This document shows positions 1 through 11,571 of a DNA stretch of 26,778 bases, piece by piece. Origin of the DNA: Chara braunii. Taxonomy: Eukaryota > Streptophyta > Charophyceae > Charales > Characeae. The stretch lies in contig BFEA01000023.1 in the NCBI GenBank assembly GCA_003427395.1, positions 3,457,992-3,484,769 on the forward strand. Reading direction: 5' to 3'. A model generated the notes under the pieces. That model did no database searches, was not told the origin of the DNA, and saw nothing but the letters and a program-made list of their open reading frames with translations. A program made the position numbers and the translations under genes. Every line of letters begins with the position of its first letter. The stretch's first letter is position 1.

Positions 1-870
1 CACATTGTTTTTAGTAAAAGGGTAGAGAATAGTATGCCTCACAGCTGATTTTTTTTTCCCTTTCTATTGGAGGAGGTGGTGGTGTAATTTAATGCCCATT
101 GTTGTGAGGGGTTGCTGGCACTAAAACATCATGGATGTATCTGATACACTATGCCCATTGTTGTGAGGGGTTACCTGCACCAGTGTGTTTTTAAACAGCT
201 CCACTGTGATTCCTCCCTCTGATTGTTTCTCATGGCCGTGTTGCTTTCTATCTAGTGACAACCGTCGTCCTGTGAACGCAGTGGACCGTCATCATGACTG
301 TATCAGACTCGAAAGAAGTTCGAAAGAAGCTCGAATGAAAAGCTCCAAGTCTCGAAAGAAGCTCGAACGAAAGGGGCTCGAAGCCTTGAAAGAAGCTCGA
401 AAGAAGCTCGAAAGAAGCTCGAAAGAAAGGTTTTTGTATACATCGATGCCGATGCGCATTGTGTTTGGGGGAAGATGGTAGCACCCATGCTTCAAGATCT
501 CTTGACAGTACTGTGTTTGAGAGTTGAAAGTGTGAAACCAGTTTTAGAAAGTGTGAAACCAGTGTTTTTGACAACTCGTTGGCGGAGTTGGGTTGTGAGG
601 AATGGTGATTCTTCTCTGACTGGACTGGGGTTGCTTTCGTTGTTGAAATTGAAAATTTGAAATTGAATTGGGTGGATGTGTCTGCAACATGCCCTGCCAG
701 TGTCATTGGGTGGGTGCCAACTACTACAAGCGAGGTCCAGACGGGAATGACATTCACAAGACGAACGTGCCACACATACGGGTGGAATTCCGACACGAGG
801 TCAGTGAATCATAACCGATTGTGTTCGAAGGTTTCTTTCGTGTTTTTTTGTTGGTGTTCGTTTTAAAGCA
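1..870. repeat. Non-coding stretch with a 59-bp duplication and an 11-bp tandem array
   Basis: A 22-nt word beginning ATGCCCATTGTTGTG occurs at 92-113 and again at 151-172, a 59-bp tandem duplication. From 308 to 430 a CTCGAAAGAAG unit (11 nt) is repeated about ten times with interruptions. Because 11 is not a multiple of 3, the array leaves several overlapping ORFs open on both strands (K/L/E/R/S on plus, F/E/L/S/R on minus). I regard those as products of the repeat, not genes. A short word, GTGTGAAACCAG, is also doubled near 528-570. No gene is recognised. Confidence 0.7.
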
Positions 871-1169
871 GAGCTCCCCCCTCCCCCCTCTTCTGTACTC
901 CTAAGCACTAACCCGGTCCTCAACTGGCGTCCCCCCCCGGGCCCAGCGAAAACCCGTGACGGGGCCCAAGAACCCCGTGGGACAGGGCACCGCAGTGGAG
1001 GACCCGTTTCTACTTTTTTTTGGTCGTTTTGCGCTCTCCAAGCGGTGCATCTTTCGGATTATTTCCATGTTCTAGCGGAGGATTCGTTCTCATTTTCTGG
1101 AGAGTAGTGGAGCAAGCCTCGTTGGGGATTTGGAGTCTGTTTTTTTTTTTTCTTTTCATTTTTGACCTC

Positions 1170-1703
1170 TCGCCACTACGCCACAAATGTGCGAAATGAG
1201 AGTGAATCCTCTGCTAGAAGATGGAAAGATGCTCTTTTTTTTTTTTTTGTCTTTCTCTGGGTCGGTTAGTCCAGTAACGAACTGTGGAAAATCAACCCAG
1301 GGCCTCGCTCCACTACTCTAGACATGGGCAAAATGAGAGTGAATCTTCCGCCACAATGTGGAGAGATACATACACGGCCATGATTTTTGTCTTTTGCACT
1401 TGTTGAGAAAAGCGGAGCCAGGCCCGTGAGCTCGAATCCAGATGCAAGCCAATGGTCTTTCTCCGCTACTCTCCAAATGTGCAAATGTGACTGAGGGCTT
1501 CGAGGCCCCTAAGCTCGAATCCAGATGCAAGCCCCAATGGCAGCAGGTCTCGCTCCGCTACTCTCCAAATGTGCAAATGTGACTGGTGCGGCCATATATA
1601 CGGTCAGATCCATTTTTTAAGATCATGCTAGTGTGAGTACGCCCTAGTGGCAGCGGGCCTCGCTCCACTACTCTCCAAATGTGCAAAATGAGAGTGAATC
1701 CTC
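1170..1703. repeat. Cluster of about five diverged copies of a short dispersed repeat
   Basis: The phrase 'CCACTACTCTCCAAATGTGCAAA' in variant forms, often followed by ATGAGAGTGAATCCTCC, recurs near 1172, 1312, 1470, 1555 and 1667. A second word, CTCGAATCCAGATGCAAGCC, occurs at about 1431 and 1513 and has a relative near 3140. The spacing is irregular (85-155 nt), so this is a decayed tandem family, not a clean satellite. The flanks 870-1170 and 1704-2160 show only C-rich and T-rich sequence without a recognisable gene. Confidence 0.55.
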
Positions 1704-2169
1704 CACTCGAACTTGGAAACATACATTGCCATATTATTTTCTTTTCAAAACTGTGCTATATTCTTCTCTCAATTTCACCTTTCGCTATCTACTTCCTTCC
1801 TACTCTACACGAAGACGGACCATTTTGCCACTAGCTGCACCTCCTATCTACTTCGCCCACTCCCCGCTGAGTTGCAGCCGTGGCTGCAGTCAACTCTCTC
1901 CCATACAGAACACACCGCCCGCTCATGCTCACACTCTCATCGGTGTTGATCGGAGACCCTACTAATACCGAACAGGGGTATCCAGCGGACTAGCACAGCG
2001 GGTTAGTTTAAGTGCGGTCATGGGACTCGGCTGATTCTTTTATCTTGACTCTGCTCCCGCCTCGGTCGCCGCGCCTACAAGCTGCACGTCCGACCCTGCC
2101 GGGTACAGGCAGGGGTCGCACCTGGGGTGTGGCGTCGCTGCGCCGGGTCCGCTTGTTTTAGTTGAAGGA

Positions 2170-2333
2170 TGAGTACATGCGGCCTCTTTTCACTGTAGCG
2201 GATTCACGCTGCCCAGCTTTGCCGAATCGTCAGCAGCGCACTTTTTAGGACAAGTACATCAGAGCCTCGCTTTGCCGTTGCAGATTTACACTGCGAAGCT
2301 TTGCTGAAACGCTGGCAGCGCACTTTGTTTTCC
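2170..2333. repeat. About 81-bp tandem duplication
   Basis: Two adjacent units, each starting near AGTACAT (2172 and 2253) and ending in GCAGCGCACTTT (2233 and 2315), align over their full length with scattered substitutions. A CCT/TCC-rich tract follows at about 2393-2425. The serine-rich reading frame across it is composition-driven. Confidence 0.65.
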
Positions 2334-3746
2334 TTTCTGGCTGGCGATGCCAGCCATTGTTGTCTGGCAGCCCACCACTCTTCTCCTTGCTCACGGTCTT
2401 CCTCCTCCTCCTCCTCCTCCCCCCTGCTAGCCTCGCTCCTGTTGGGCGCTTCCACCATAGGTGGAGGCCAGGGCTGCCTTCTCCCTCCTCTGCTCAACGC
2501 AGCTCAGCTGAGCGGACGCTCCAGCAGCGCGCCTCCCAAACTGCACTCTAGCAAATGAGGTGGAGCATTTCACCTCCCAGTTTGATATACTTGGCGAAAC
2601 GTCTCCTCGCACGCGTTGCTTCAGGGCAGCACGGCCTCCAAGCCTACCCGATACTTCCCACTTTCGGACGGAAATGTCGTTGCAGTCTGGTATCCCTCCT
2701 GCGGGTCTCTAGGCTCACGCTACATGGACTGGTACCGTTTTCTCTAAGCCTACAGGATTCTAAATTCTACTTTGTCATCCCAAGGTAGTTACTTTTGTCT
2801 TTCTCTGCCTACCTACCGGCTATGTGCGTGTTTTTGGCTTTCACTTGTGTTTTTGTCTTTCCTACCCTACCTCCCTGCTGTTCCGGGACAACAACCCGGC
2901 CATGGGCAAGTACCAGGCTCGTGGGCCTTCCCAGCACATAAATAAATACCCGAGTGGGGTCACATGCACACTCATGCAAATCATGCAGACAGGCAAGCAC
3001 ATGTGAACTCAGCAATCATGCAAACACCCAAACTTAGCATTCTTTGCCGACCGAATACGGGAATCTCAGCAAGTAACTCAGACAAGCGGCACCAACCGGC
3101 CAAGCTCAGGTACTACCCGTGAACTGTTGAAATAGAGAGTCGAGTTCGAATCCGGATGCAATCAGATTCCACCAAAAAAAAAATAAAAAAATCCTGAATT
3201 ACTTTGCGCCCGGAAGTTCAATGACGATATCTCAAGGCCCTCGCTCTTTTTTTCAAAAAAAAAGAAAAAGAAAAAGGAAAAAACTCAGCCAAGCGGTAAA
3301 ACTCAGAAAACAGCAGGTTTCTCAGTCTGTGATTTTTGCAGGCCCTGACATCATACAAAATGTAGCCTTTACATAGGGCATTATGAAAAGGCGTCACAAG
3401 AGTCACGTGCCGTTACTTATATTATATAGTAATATGAGTAACTAACTATGGTAGCGAGTTCAATAGAAAAAAAGGAAAGTCCCGGCAAATAATAGCAAAC
3501 AGTTCCGTACGGTGTTTTGCAAATAAGCAGCTGCTGTGTCATCGAAGGCTCAAAGCGATTACCCTTATCTCTTTTTGTATATTTATTACCTGTGTTTGAT
3601 CGCTGGTTGTCCTGATGTGCAGGTGTGGAAAGAGGAGCTTAATTATGTGTACTTGGGAAATCCGAATATCCCCAAAGAGATAGATGCTTAGCCCCACTTG
3701 GTATCAATATGCCAACTCCCTAGAGAGGTGAGGCAACAGGCATTAT
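2334..3746. other. No recognisable gene
   Basis: Mixed-composition sequence with A-rich patches near 3172-3195 and 3250-3290. Short ORFs (60-85 codons) occur on both strands, but none shows a domain, motif or repeat pattern I can name. I see no RNA gene. Confidence 0.5.
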
Positions 3747-4133
3747 GTGTGCCCAACTTGTCATGACAAGCAGAGATGGGCGCTGGTCAGCGAGTGCTGC
3801 GAGGAGGCGACTTCCACCCTCAAACACTCGGCAGACGTGTGTGACGACCTCGCAGGCAAGGCAAAAGGCAAAGTGTCGAACTCTTTGTCACACACAGTGA
3901 GATGCGTCCCGCTTTACCAACCAGCATGCGGAGGCATTCTTCCACCCCCGGACGATCTCGAAACGGCCTCCACCTCAATGGCTCAGAAGCAGGGTTTGTT
4001 TTATGAGAGCAGTGAAGATCTCATCTGTACAGGTGTGTCCTTTCTGATTCACAGGGAATCTGGCAATCATGATGTGGAGTCAAAAATCTCTCATCACGGT
4101 GCACTTGTCTGTACGTTTCAATGGGTTGTCTGA
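3747..4133 (+). CDS. Unrecognised 128-codon ORF, doubtful
   Basis: An open frame beginning with ATG near a C-P-T-C-H motif; the N-terminal third is relatively rich in charged residues and cysteine (a C-C-E-E pair near residue 18, V-C-D-D near 31). Composition becomes irregular toward the end. It matches no family I recognise, has no signal peptide or membrane segment, and no supporting neighbour. It could be an exon fragment of a host gene or chance. A (CAGG)n microsatellite lies about 150 nt downstream. Confidence 0.2.
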   Translation: MCPTCHDKQRWALVSECCEEATSTLKHSADVCDDLAGKAKGKVSNSLSHTVRCVPLYQPACGGILPPPDDLETASTSMAQKQGLFYESSEDLICTGVSFLIHRESGNHDVESKISHHGALVCTFQWVV

Positions 4134-4285
4134 CTTGTCGCAGTGGGTCGCATGGTGGATGTAATGAGCGGAGGAGGAGATTGGAAAGAGCAGCTGAGAA
4201 TAACAAGAGGAATGGATGAAGTCGATGTCAATCCGTCGGAACGCGTTTCCTTAATCTTCGACTATCTTCGACTTCGAATGACACT

Positions 4286-4313
4286 CAGGCAGGCAGGCAG
4301 GCAGGCAGGCAGT
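4286..4313. repeat. (CAGG)n microsatellite
   Basis: About six to seven consecutive CAGG units. Surrounding sequence (4134-4980) contains only weak ORFs. Confidence 0.85.
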
Positions 4314-4979
4314 GGTGCGGCGGGAGGCATGTCGTTGCACGCTACATGAGAGGCGCGACAGGTTCACAGTCCTTTGACAGCTCAATTCACAATGTGAGTA
4401 GACTCGGAATCCGAATGGATGTATGTTGCGGGCCCTGATTGGTGTTCAACGGTCGGATGGCTGTTGACTGCCTGATCGATGTTTGAGCAGCAGGCGGTCA
4501 AGGAGTGTGTTGCAAGAGCTCACAAGCGAACTTCGATTGTTGCGGGCGAGTTCTGCTGAAGTTGCGATCAACAAGAAGTGTGTTATTGTCTTCGCTCAGT
4601 GTACGTTGCAGTAGAACCAGGCAGGCAAGCCCTGTACTAGGCCATGTCTTTTTGTGTTTATGAACTTTATGATCATGGAGTTGCAAAAAGAAGTAAGTGT
4701 CATCTCATGTGTCCCCTCTGTAATCCAGCATCCTGGACACAAGATTGACACCGGCATGTGTGTGAGTGAGTGGTCGTCGACGGCCCTATTTGGGGGAATT
4801 GCTGCAGTTGGATTTTGCAATGTGTGTACAGTGGAAATCAGTGACAAGGTGTGTTCTAGATGTGGGAGTGAGAGAGTGGATAGATGGGGTCTTCGGTACC
4901 CCCTGAGCGAGATTGGCAAAATTTTAAGGCTTGTGGGATTCAGGATTTCAGAGGAGTTGTCTTTGCTAGATAGAATGTG

Positions 4980-6790
4980 ATGTAGGTGTCGTCAGCGTCG
5001 TCTTTCTTTGGGGAGATGACATTTGTTGTATCGGTTGCGACGCTCACGAGTATTGCGGGCGATGTGACGGAGAGCGACAAAGAGGCAAATGGGTGCATTT
5101 TTGTTCCATTTTTGTGCCACGCCTCAAATTTTGCCGCATTTGTGTCTATATCCTGATTTAGCGGAAAAAAAAAGAGTGCAAGGCAAAGCGGAGCCAAGTC
5201 TGTCATCTTCTTGTTCTTTTGGTGTTTCGGAGTTTCGTGTCCAGTGTCGCGATTTCCTCTTTTTGTCCGTCGTGATCCTGAAATTGAAATTCTGTTTTGG
5301 GAAGTCGTCTGAACTTGGCGTTTTGCTCTCCGTATGTTATGCTCGCGGTCAGGGAGTGACAGTTTTCATTTTTGTTTTGTTGTTGTTAATTTCTCAGCTC
5401 GATGACCACAGGTTAGGCTTGCCACTTTGCACTTAAGTGTTTTTTGAGGTTCGTCAACTTTGTTTTCATTTCTCAGGTATATGACCACAGATTGGACTTG
5501 CATCTTTTTTTTTTTTTTTGCACTTCCGCAGCCAAAGTTTGCAGTTGGACGTTTTTGCACTTCAACGTTTGTGGAGATCTGATAGTTAAATAGCTTTTAG
5601 CTTTTTTGGAGTTTGTTTTTATTCGCCGCGTTCTCCCCCCCCTTCCCCCTCCCCCTTTGTTGTATCTGATAGTTGATGGTTATTCAGGCTGGCTGTTTTT
5701 TGTAGGCACACTTTTTTCATTTTCCATATCGTTGATTGTTGTTCAGGCTCTTTTGCAGGCTGTTTGTTTTTCTTTTTTTTTTCCTTCCTGTGCCGGGCTC
5801 CCGTGGGTTGACGTCTAATATGGGTGGCTGCGGTCTGTGGGTGGAGAGGGTGTCCTTTTTCTCTTTTTCTCTTAGAGGAGGATGTATAAAAAAAAGGATC
5901 GTTGTACATCCACATAATATTTTGCAAATTTTGAGGTCTATGAGTAATCCAAGGATCTGTTTTTGGAGCCGCTTGTCTCCCCGATGGGTGGCTGATGTCT
6001 GCTTAAGGTTGCTCTTCGATGTTTTTGTGCTGCCATATTTGTGGAACTCGTATGATGCTGACTCTCCCCCTATTGATGGTGTTCAGCCTTTTTGGTTCTT
6101 TCTTTGGTTTTCAAAGGAGGGTGTTTTTTTTTTTTTTACTTGCGATCTGCAGGACTTGCATTTCAAGCTGCAACCCGATGAGTTCTGGTATTTTAGATGT
6201 CGCCTGATAGGTGGTATTGCATGCCAGCCGCCAGGCAGGTAGGTGCAGCTTAACTCGTTGCCGGCAGTACTTCAGTTCGACGTGCGTGCAAGCTGATTGA
6301 CTTCAGGTATCTTAGATGTGGCGCAATAGGTATATAGAATTCAGCGAATTTCAGCCACCATTGGCCCACCAATGTTTTTTTTTTTTTGTTTCCTTGTTTT
6401 TTTTCGTTTTTCTTTTGGAGAAGTTGAACAGGTGCAAGGTAGTTTTTTTCACTTTTTTCACTTTTTGCCAATTTTTTGGTATGTTGTTTCTCCCCATATG
6501 AACTTCAATGATCAACTGAAAGATGGCAACGTGTTTGTTTGTAGTACTTTTCACAAGTTTTCAGAGCTTCACATTTGTTTGGAGTTTCTTTTCGGAGATT
6601 CTCGATGTTCAAACTTCAAACTGATATTTTTTAATTATTTTGATCATTTTTTATTTGTTTTGAATGTTTTCTCTGTTTCCGGAAAAGTGACATTTTGTAT
6701 TTTGTTTTGAATGCTTTGAATTTGCTTTCTCTATTTCTGGGATAGAGTAGCTTTCATTCATTCTCTTTGGACTGTAACGCAGCGTCTAAT
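4980..6790. other. T-rich non-coding stretch with faint internal duplications
   Basis: Plus strand is strongly T-rich with many T homopolymers (for example near 5505, 5770, 6125 and 6375), which opens long F/L/V-rich reading frames that I do not accept as genes. Short phrases recur, such as TTTCTCAG..ATGACCACAG at about 5390 and 5472, and a 'TTTTAGATGT/TCTTAGATGT' segment at about 6190 and 6307. This suggests old, degenerate repeats. Confidence 0.45.
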
Positions 6791-6794
6791 AGCC

Positions 6795-7150
6795 TCTGAT
6801 ATTAACTTCAATGATCATTTTTAATGATCAACTTTAAGAAGACTATTAATTTTATAGTCAACTTTAACTTCAATGATCGACTTTGATAAGACTATAAATT
6901 TTATAGTCAACTTTAACTTCAATTATCAACTTTTTTTAATGATAAACTTTTAACTTCAATGATCGACTTTAATAAGATTATTAATTTTATAGTCAACTTT
7001 TAACTTCAATGACCAACTTTTTTTAATGACCAACTTTGATAAGATTATTAATTTTATAGTCAACTTTAATGTCAATGATCATCTTTTTTTTATGACCAAC
7101 TTTAATAAGACTACTAATTTTATAGTCAACTTTAACTTCAATGATCAAGA
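6795..7150. repeat. AT-rich tandem repeat array, about five units
   Basis: The word TTTTATAGTCAACTTT occurs near 6850, 6899, 6986, 7052 and 7118 with spacings of roughly 50, 86, 66 and 66 nt. Between copies the phrases AACTTCAATGATC and GATAAGA(C/T)TATTAA alternate. The variable spacing comes from gain or loss of a 'CAACTTTTTTTAATGA' sub-block, so units are composite. Confidence 0.75.
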
Positions 7151-7159
7151 ATACGTAGA

Positions 7160-7689
7160 ATAGTATTTTAATTTTAAAGTCACTGTGAACTGTAACAACG
7201 AACTTAAAAGTTTAAACATCGGATGATGTGAATGTTCAGAGCACTTTGTTGAGCTTTACAATGGGGCATTTATTTTGGTTGTCTCTGCCCTTGCCAATGA
7301 ATGACTTCCTCAGCATGTGGATTTCCGTGCTTGAAAGTTGGTGCCATTCCATAACTTCTCCCCTCTCTCTTTTTCTCTCTCTCTCAGGCTAGGCTACCAG
7401 CCGGGCCGCCCAGGTCACCTGGTTTGATCGGGCAGTGTGCAAAGACCAAGGACGGTTCCAGCAAAAAAAAAAGAACCCTCACTGGTCGAGTACGACCATC
7501 AGACACCTCCTAAAGCCTACGTAGCATCCACCCTCTACCACGACACAAATCTTAAATAAAAAACAAATAAAAAAGGAAGAATGTATTGAAAAAAAAAAAA
7601 AAACTGTTATGCAGAAAAATACACTGAACAGTCCCATGGGTAATGGAAAGTGCGTTCCAAGTTCTGACTTTTGTGAAGTTCTCTCTCCC
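7160..7689. other. Gene-free spacer with CT- and A-rich tracts
   Basis: Contains a (CT)n run near 7363-7387 and A-rich tracts near 7465 and 7590. No ORF with coding character and no RNA gene recognised. Confidence 0.5.
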
Positions 7690-7866
7690 CCAGCCGTGGC
7701 CTCGGACGTGCGAGCCTCCTGTTGCTCGGCTTGACCGAGTGCTTTTCTCCCTAAGCCTTGGACACGCGAGCCTCCTGTTGCTCGGCTTGACCGAGTGCTT
7801 TTCTCCCTAAGCCTTGGACACGCGAGCCTCCTGTTGCTCGGCTCGACCGAGTGCTTTTCTCCCTAA
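7690..7866. repeat. 56-bp tandem repeat, three units, each with a short palindrome
   Basis: The word CGAGCCTCCTGTTGCTCGGC starts at 7711, 7767 and 7823, an exact 56-nt period. Each unit carries CTCGG-CTTGA-CCGAG (CTCGA in the third), a 5-bp stem with a 5-nt loop. The second and third units are nearly identical; the first is more diverged. A partial GGCTTGACCGAGTG copy recurs inside the next repeat near 7964. Confidence 0.85.
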
Positions 7867-8110
7867 AATAGGCCACTTGACAAGACCCCCTCTTGTCAAA
7901 TAATGAAGCACAAATTTCAAGTTTGTAACATGTGTTGGCATTTTTTGGGGTGGTTGGTTCTCCCGGCTTGACCGAGTGGTTTTCTCCCCAAAATAGGGCA
8001 CTTGATAAGACCCCTCAGATTGTCAAATAATGAAGCAGAAATTTCAAATTTGTATCATGTGTTGGCTTTTTTGGGGTGGTTTCAATAGGTTTTCAGTTGG
8101 TTCTCCCGTC
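7865..8110. repeat. About 125-bp tandem duplication
   Basis: Two units start AAAATAGG at 7865 and 7990. Both contain GTCAAATAATGAAGCA, an 'AAATTTCAA(G/A)TTTGTA' block and TTTTGGGGTGGTT. The unit appears to be chimeric with the preceding 56-bp family, since the CTTGACCGAGTG palindrome reappears at its right end. Confidence 0.75.
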
Positions 8111-8616
8111 GCTTTCAATTCAAGATGAATAAAAAGGAAAGTAGAAAACCAATATTCTTGAATTTGAGAGGGAGAAGGAGAATATTGAGTTTATGAAGTT
8201 AGTGGACGTACTGTTAAATCTTCGGGGATTCACATGTGAGACTTTAAAAAGTCCATATGAAGTTAAAATACTGTAAGGTTTATTGAGAGGTGTGATCCAT
8301 CAAAATTGGAAACTTGAGGCATAAGAGGATAAACAACTCTCAAAAACTAAATATCCCTTACGACGGCCTTTAATATACTAACAAAGCAACCCACCTTCCA
8401 TAACCCAGATAAGAAGATTGACAAATCATATTTTCGTATCATTTTCAACCATTTCTTCAAACTACAATGAAGAAGAAAACCAGGCTGCTTATAGAAAAAA
8501 ATCTTAGTTGTCAACTTGTCAATTACATCTTTTGTAATTATTGAAAGGTTGTCTTCCGGGGAACACTCACCGTGATGTCATGTTGCACCCGTGCAAGCTA
8601 CGATTCGCTCGAGTAC

Positions 8617-8745
8617 ACTTCGTACATATGAAGTGTTAATAAAAGGTAAAGCAAATAGCGAAACAAAGACAAGACCTATTGCAGCAACACCTCCTAATTT
8701 ATTCGGTATACTACGAAGAATTGCATAAATAGGTAAAAAATACCA
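8617..8745 (-). pseudogene. cob: Nuclear mitochondrial DNA fragment: cob (cytochrome b)
   Basis: Read on the minus strand from 8745 downward, the sequence encodes [20 protein letters not shown], then an [11 protein letters not shown] segment, then A-L-P-F-I-N-T-S. This is the conserved C-terminal part of mitochondrial cytochrome b, starting at the Trp of the PEWYF motif. About 43 codons are open. Sequence on both sides does not continue the protein: Pro-Glu is missing before Trp and the match fades after N-T-S. It is therefore a short insertion of mitochondrial DNA, not a working gene. Confidence 0.85.
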
Positions 8746-9880
8746 CAAACACGTCATATTTCATCTAATAGAGATCAAGGGAATACTCGTATTCACGCAT
8801 AATGCTAAGAATGTGCTACGAGTCTAATATAATATGAACGTGAGGTTCTCTTTTGTAAACTAAGTGAATTTTATGAAAATTGGAGAAACATATTTTGTTG
8901 GAACGGACGTGAAGAGATTGCACACTACTTGAATGTTACGAAGTTTATAGTGAACATCCAAGTTTATACAATGTTTGTTCAAAGTGAATGATGTGTCATG
9001 GCAAAAATATGGAGCCAAAAGAATGGAACTTGAAGGAAGCCTTTGCAACCTTCATCACCACATCACTAGGTAGGAAGATTGGAGGTTCCGTGGAACGTAG
9101 GAAGGCTTTTTGCTATCTGCAAGCACAAAAATGTATCTTTATTTTGCATGATTTTTCAAAATTATTGAAGCCTACTCTAAAAGATTGTAGCAAAGTTTCA
9201 TGTGCATTATATCATCTATAGCTAACAATTTCAGCAAATATGCACTCCAATAATATCTGGATTGGCTAAAGATTTGAGAAGGATGAAAAAAACGGGCGTA
9301 AAAGTATTCACAAATGTGCTAATGATAAAATTTTATGATGTAAATGACGTTCATCGTCCATCAGGCTTTCATGACGGGAATCAATTATACCTGTTAGAAA
9401 AATTGTGTTACAAAAGTCAATGCAACAGGAAAGGAGGCTCTGTTCGGCATGATAAAGGCAACCCCGTGGTGAGCGATTTCAATTGATAAGATCTGGACTT
9501 TTGTGAAGTTTGAACTCAAGTAAATCTTGGCATGTAAGGGAATGGATATTCTCCTCTGGACAAGGATGAAGGTGCCGCCGGAGTCGACCACGAAGACTGG
9601 GATTATATCCTGTAAGGTGATGGTTCCTAACTTCCCTTCTTTTGTATACCCAATATATAATATAGTGGATTTTCTCGATTAGTTTTTTGGGTATATTTGC
9701 ATTAAATTATATCTTCTTTTTGTTTCCGTGGGAAGCATCACGTGCCAGGAAATGGAAATGGGCCTAGCGCCCCGTATGAACATTTTACAAAGGATAATGT
9801 GTTAGGGACATTACCTGCCTTCGGCTGAAAAAGAACAAATTATATACACGACGACCGAAGTATTTAGAAAACAAAAATTT
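8746..9880. other. AT-rich region without recognisable gene
   Basis: ORFs of 60-77 codons exist (for example plus strand 8988-9221 and 9262-9486) and have a moderately protein-like composition, but I see no motif, no membrane segment and no repeat structure. They could be remnants of a mobile element. No function assigned. Confidence 0.4.
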
Positions 9881-10029
9881 GGAATTGCCCTAAATCCACA
9901 ACTCCCCAACCTGTCCATAAGCCTATCTCGGGCCTCCAAGCTCATTTGCCAAGCCTATAGGACCAGGTCTTTCCCCCAACTGCTGGGTCATAGAGCGACG
10001 CGACCCACCTTGGCATAACCCAGCGACCC

Positions 10030-10290
10030 TCTTAGCCACATCAACAACAACCCGCTGATGGCCCAAATTCCAATAGAATACCTTTCCCCCTCGGCTATTT
10101 CCTAGACTCTCCCCCAGACCCGACCCTCAACCCTACTCAGGTTACAAGGCAGCATGCCCAAACCCCAGTGTCGGTCGATGTCGTCCGAAGAAGCTGTGAA
10201 TCATGGGAGGGTGTCAAAACAACATCATCCAAACCCCCAAACTATACTGCAGCCTCATCTCAAGATGCAACCTTAGCAATTCCTTTTTGT
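10030..10290. repeat. Diverged duplicated segment, copy 1
   Basis: Aligns by eye with 10900-11160. Shared landmarks in the same order are GATGGCCCAAA / CATGGCCCAAA, 'CCCTACTCAGGTTACAAGGCAGCA' versus 'CTGCTTAGGTTACAGAGCAGCA', CAAACCCCA, GATGTCGTCCGAA / GACATCGTCCGAA, and ATCATGGGAGGGTG / ACCATGGGAGTGCC. Divergence is substantial, so this is an old repeat family. Confidence 0.55.
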
Positions 10291-10899
10291 TTTCAAGCAG
10301 TTTAAGAATTGGTACCATAACCTTAGATCCTCCAAAACCAGAGCCAAACTCGCAAAAGCCGCTCAATACGCCTAGTTATAAGCCCCTCCTCAACCTTCCT
10401 CCCTCGTTTATCGAGCCTCTGCTATGTAACCGTTTGAACGCCATGCACGTGCGTTCGCGTACAAATTCGCCTTTGAACGCAAACTCGAATTCGTGTTCAA
10501 TTTTTTCTTTTTTTTCTTTTTTTTCTTTTTTAAGCTTATTTACAAGCCCTCTATCCCAGTGGTGGTAAGAAAACCACTAGGATTGAGGATTTGATAGTTG
10601 GGTTGCTCCATCTATTAGTGGGGAATGACACGTGTTGGAAACCAGTTCCATCATCGTTCTCTCTCTCTCTCTCTCTAGCATAGTGCGTCTGAGCGCTGTA
10701 GGGAGCGACCTGCCCGCGATGTCTGAGAGTTTTTTTTTTTCCCCGTGGAATCAAACTCCTCATTCGGGTGTGTTCTTTGAACGATCGTGCATTCCGTTAA
10801 AAAACTGAACGGAAAATCTGCATTCAATGAATGCACAGTTTCGTAGAGCCTCTGGGACCGAGCTCACACCCCTAAGTGATAGGTTACAAGGAACACAAC

Positions 10900-11160
10900 C
10901 CACCTCAATAGACACTCGGAGATCGTCTTCGCAGCATTCGCAATGGCCCACTCATGGCCCAAACCCTAGTGAAACACCTTCCTCCCTCTATCCCGATCCT
11001 GCTTAGGTTACAGAGCAGCACAACCAAACCCCAACGCAGACTGACATCGTCCGAACTAGTCGCAGACCATGGGAGTGCCTCAAAGCAGCACAAACGAACC
11101 TCGAATGCCACCACAACCCCAACCCCTGATTGCAAAACATAGCAATTTTTTTTCATACAT
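10900..11160. repeat. Diverged duplicated segment, copy 2
   Basis: Partner of 10030-10290 in the same orientation, about 870 nt away. The intervening 10600-10655 block (CTCCATCTATTAGTGGGGAA and following) has a relative at about 22588-22640, so several dispersed families are interleaved here. A (CT)n run lies near 10660-10676. Confidence 0.55.
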
Positions 11161-11571
11161 CAAGAAGTGATAGCCAACTGGGTTAGGTCATTTCCCCAAA
11201 GTCTTGCTTCCACGATGTTAACCCTTATCGGACTGAACTTACCGCGCCACAGGGCAGCCATGCCCTACTCCCATTTTGTTGGCTACCCCGCTCCACGCGT
11301 TTCATCCGCCCTATACGACCTCCCTCACCCTATTGCAACTTTCATGTTAAGGAATTTTGAATTTCAAACACCTCCTTCCGACAATCAAGAATTTCAACAT
11401 CCGACACATCAAAGTTGTATTCAAGAAAATTAAAATGCAATACAAGTTGTATAAGTTTCCAAACCAAGAGACCGAATGGAATTAGGAAATAAATTTAGGG
11501 GTCCGACTTTAAATTATCATCGTCAAACCTTAAAATCAGGAAATTAATCCAACAGATTTCTTGAAGTCGAT

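Noticed and set aside
3130-3160. tRNA gene suggested by a GTTCGAATCC T-loop-like word
   Set aside because: No matching T stem, no acceptor or anticodon arms, and related words recur in the 1.4-1.5 kb repeats.
4654-4980. ORF with a C-x2-C-x8-C-x2-C zinc-ribbon-like pattern
   Set aside because: No other family features, irregular composition and no supporting neighbour; probably chance.
5606-6710. Long F/L/V-rich ORFs resembling membrane proteins
   Set aside because: They follow T homopolymers on the plus strand; no conserved motif and several overlapping frames look the same.
7690-7866. CRISPR-like array
   Set aside because: Contiguous 56-bp tandem repeats without unique spacers, in a eukaryotic context.
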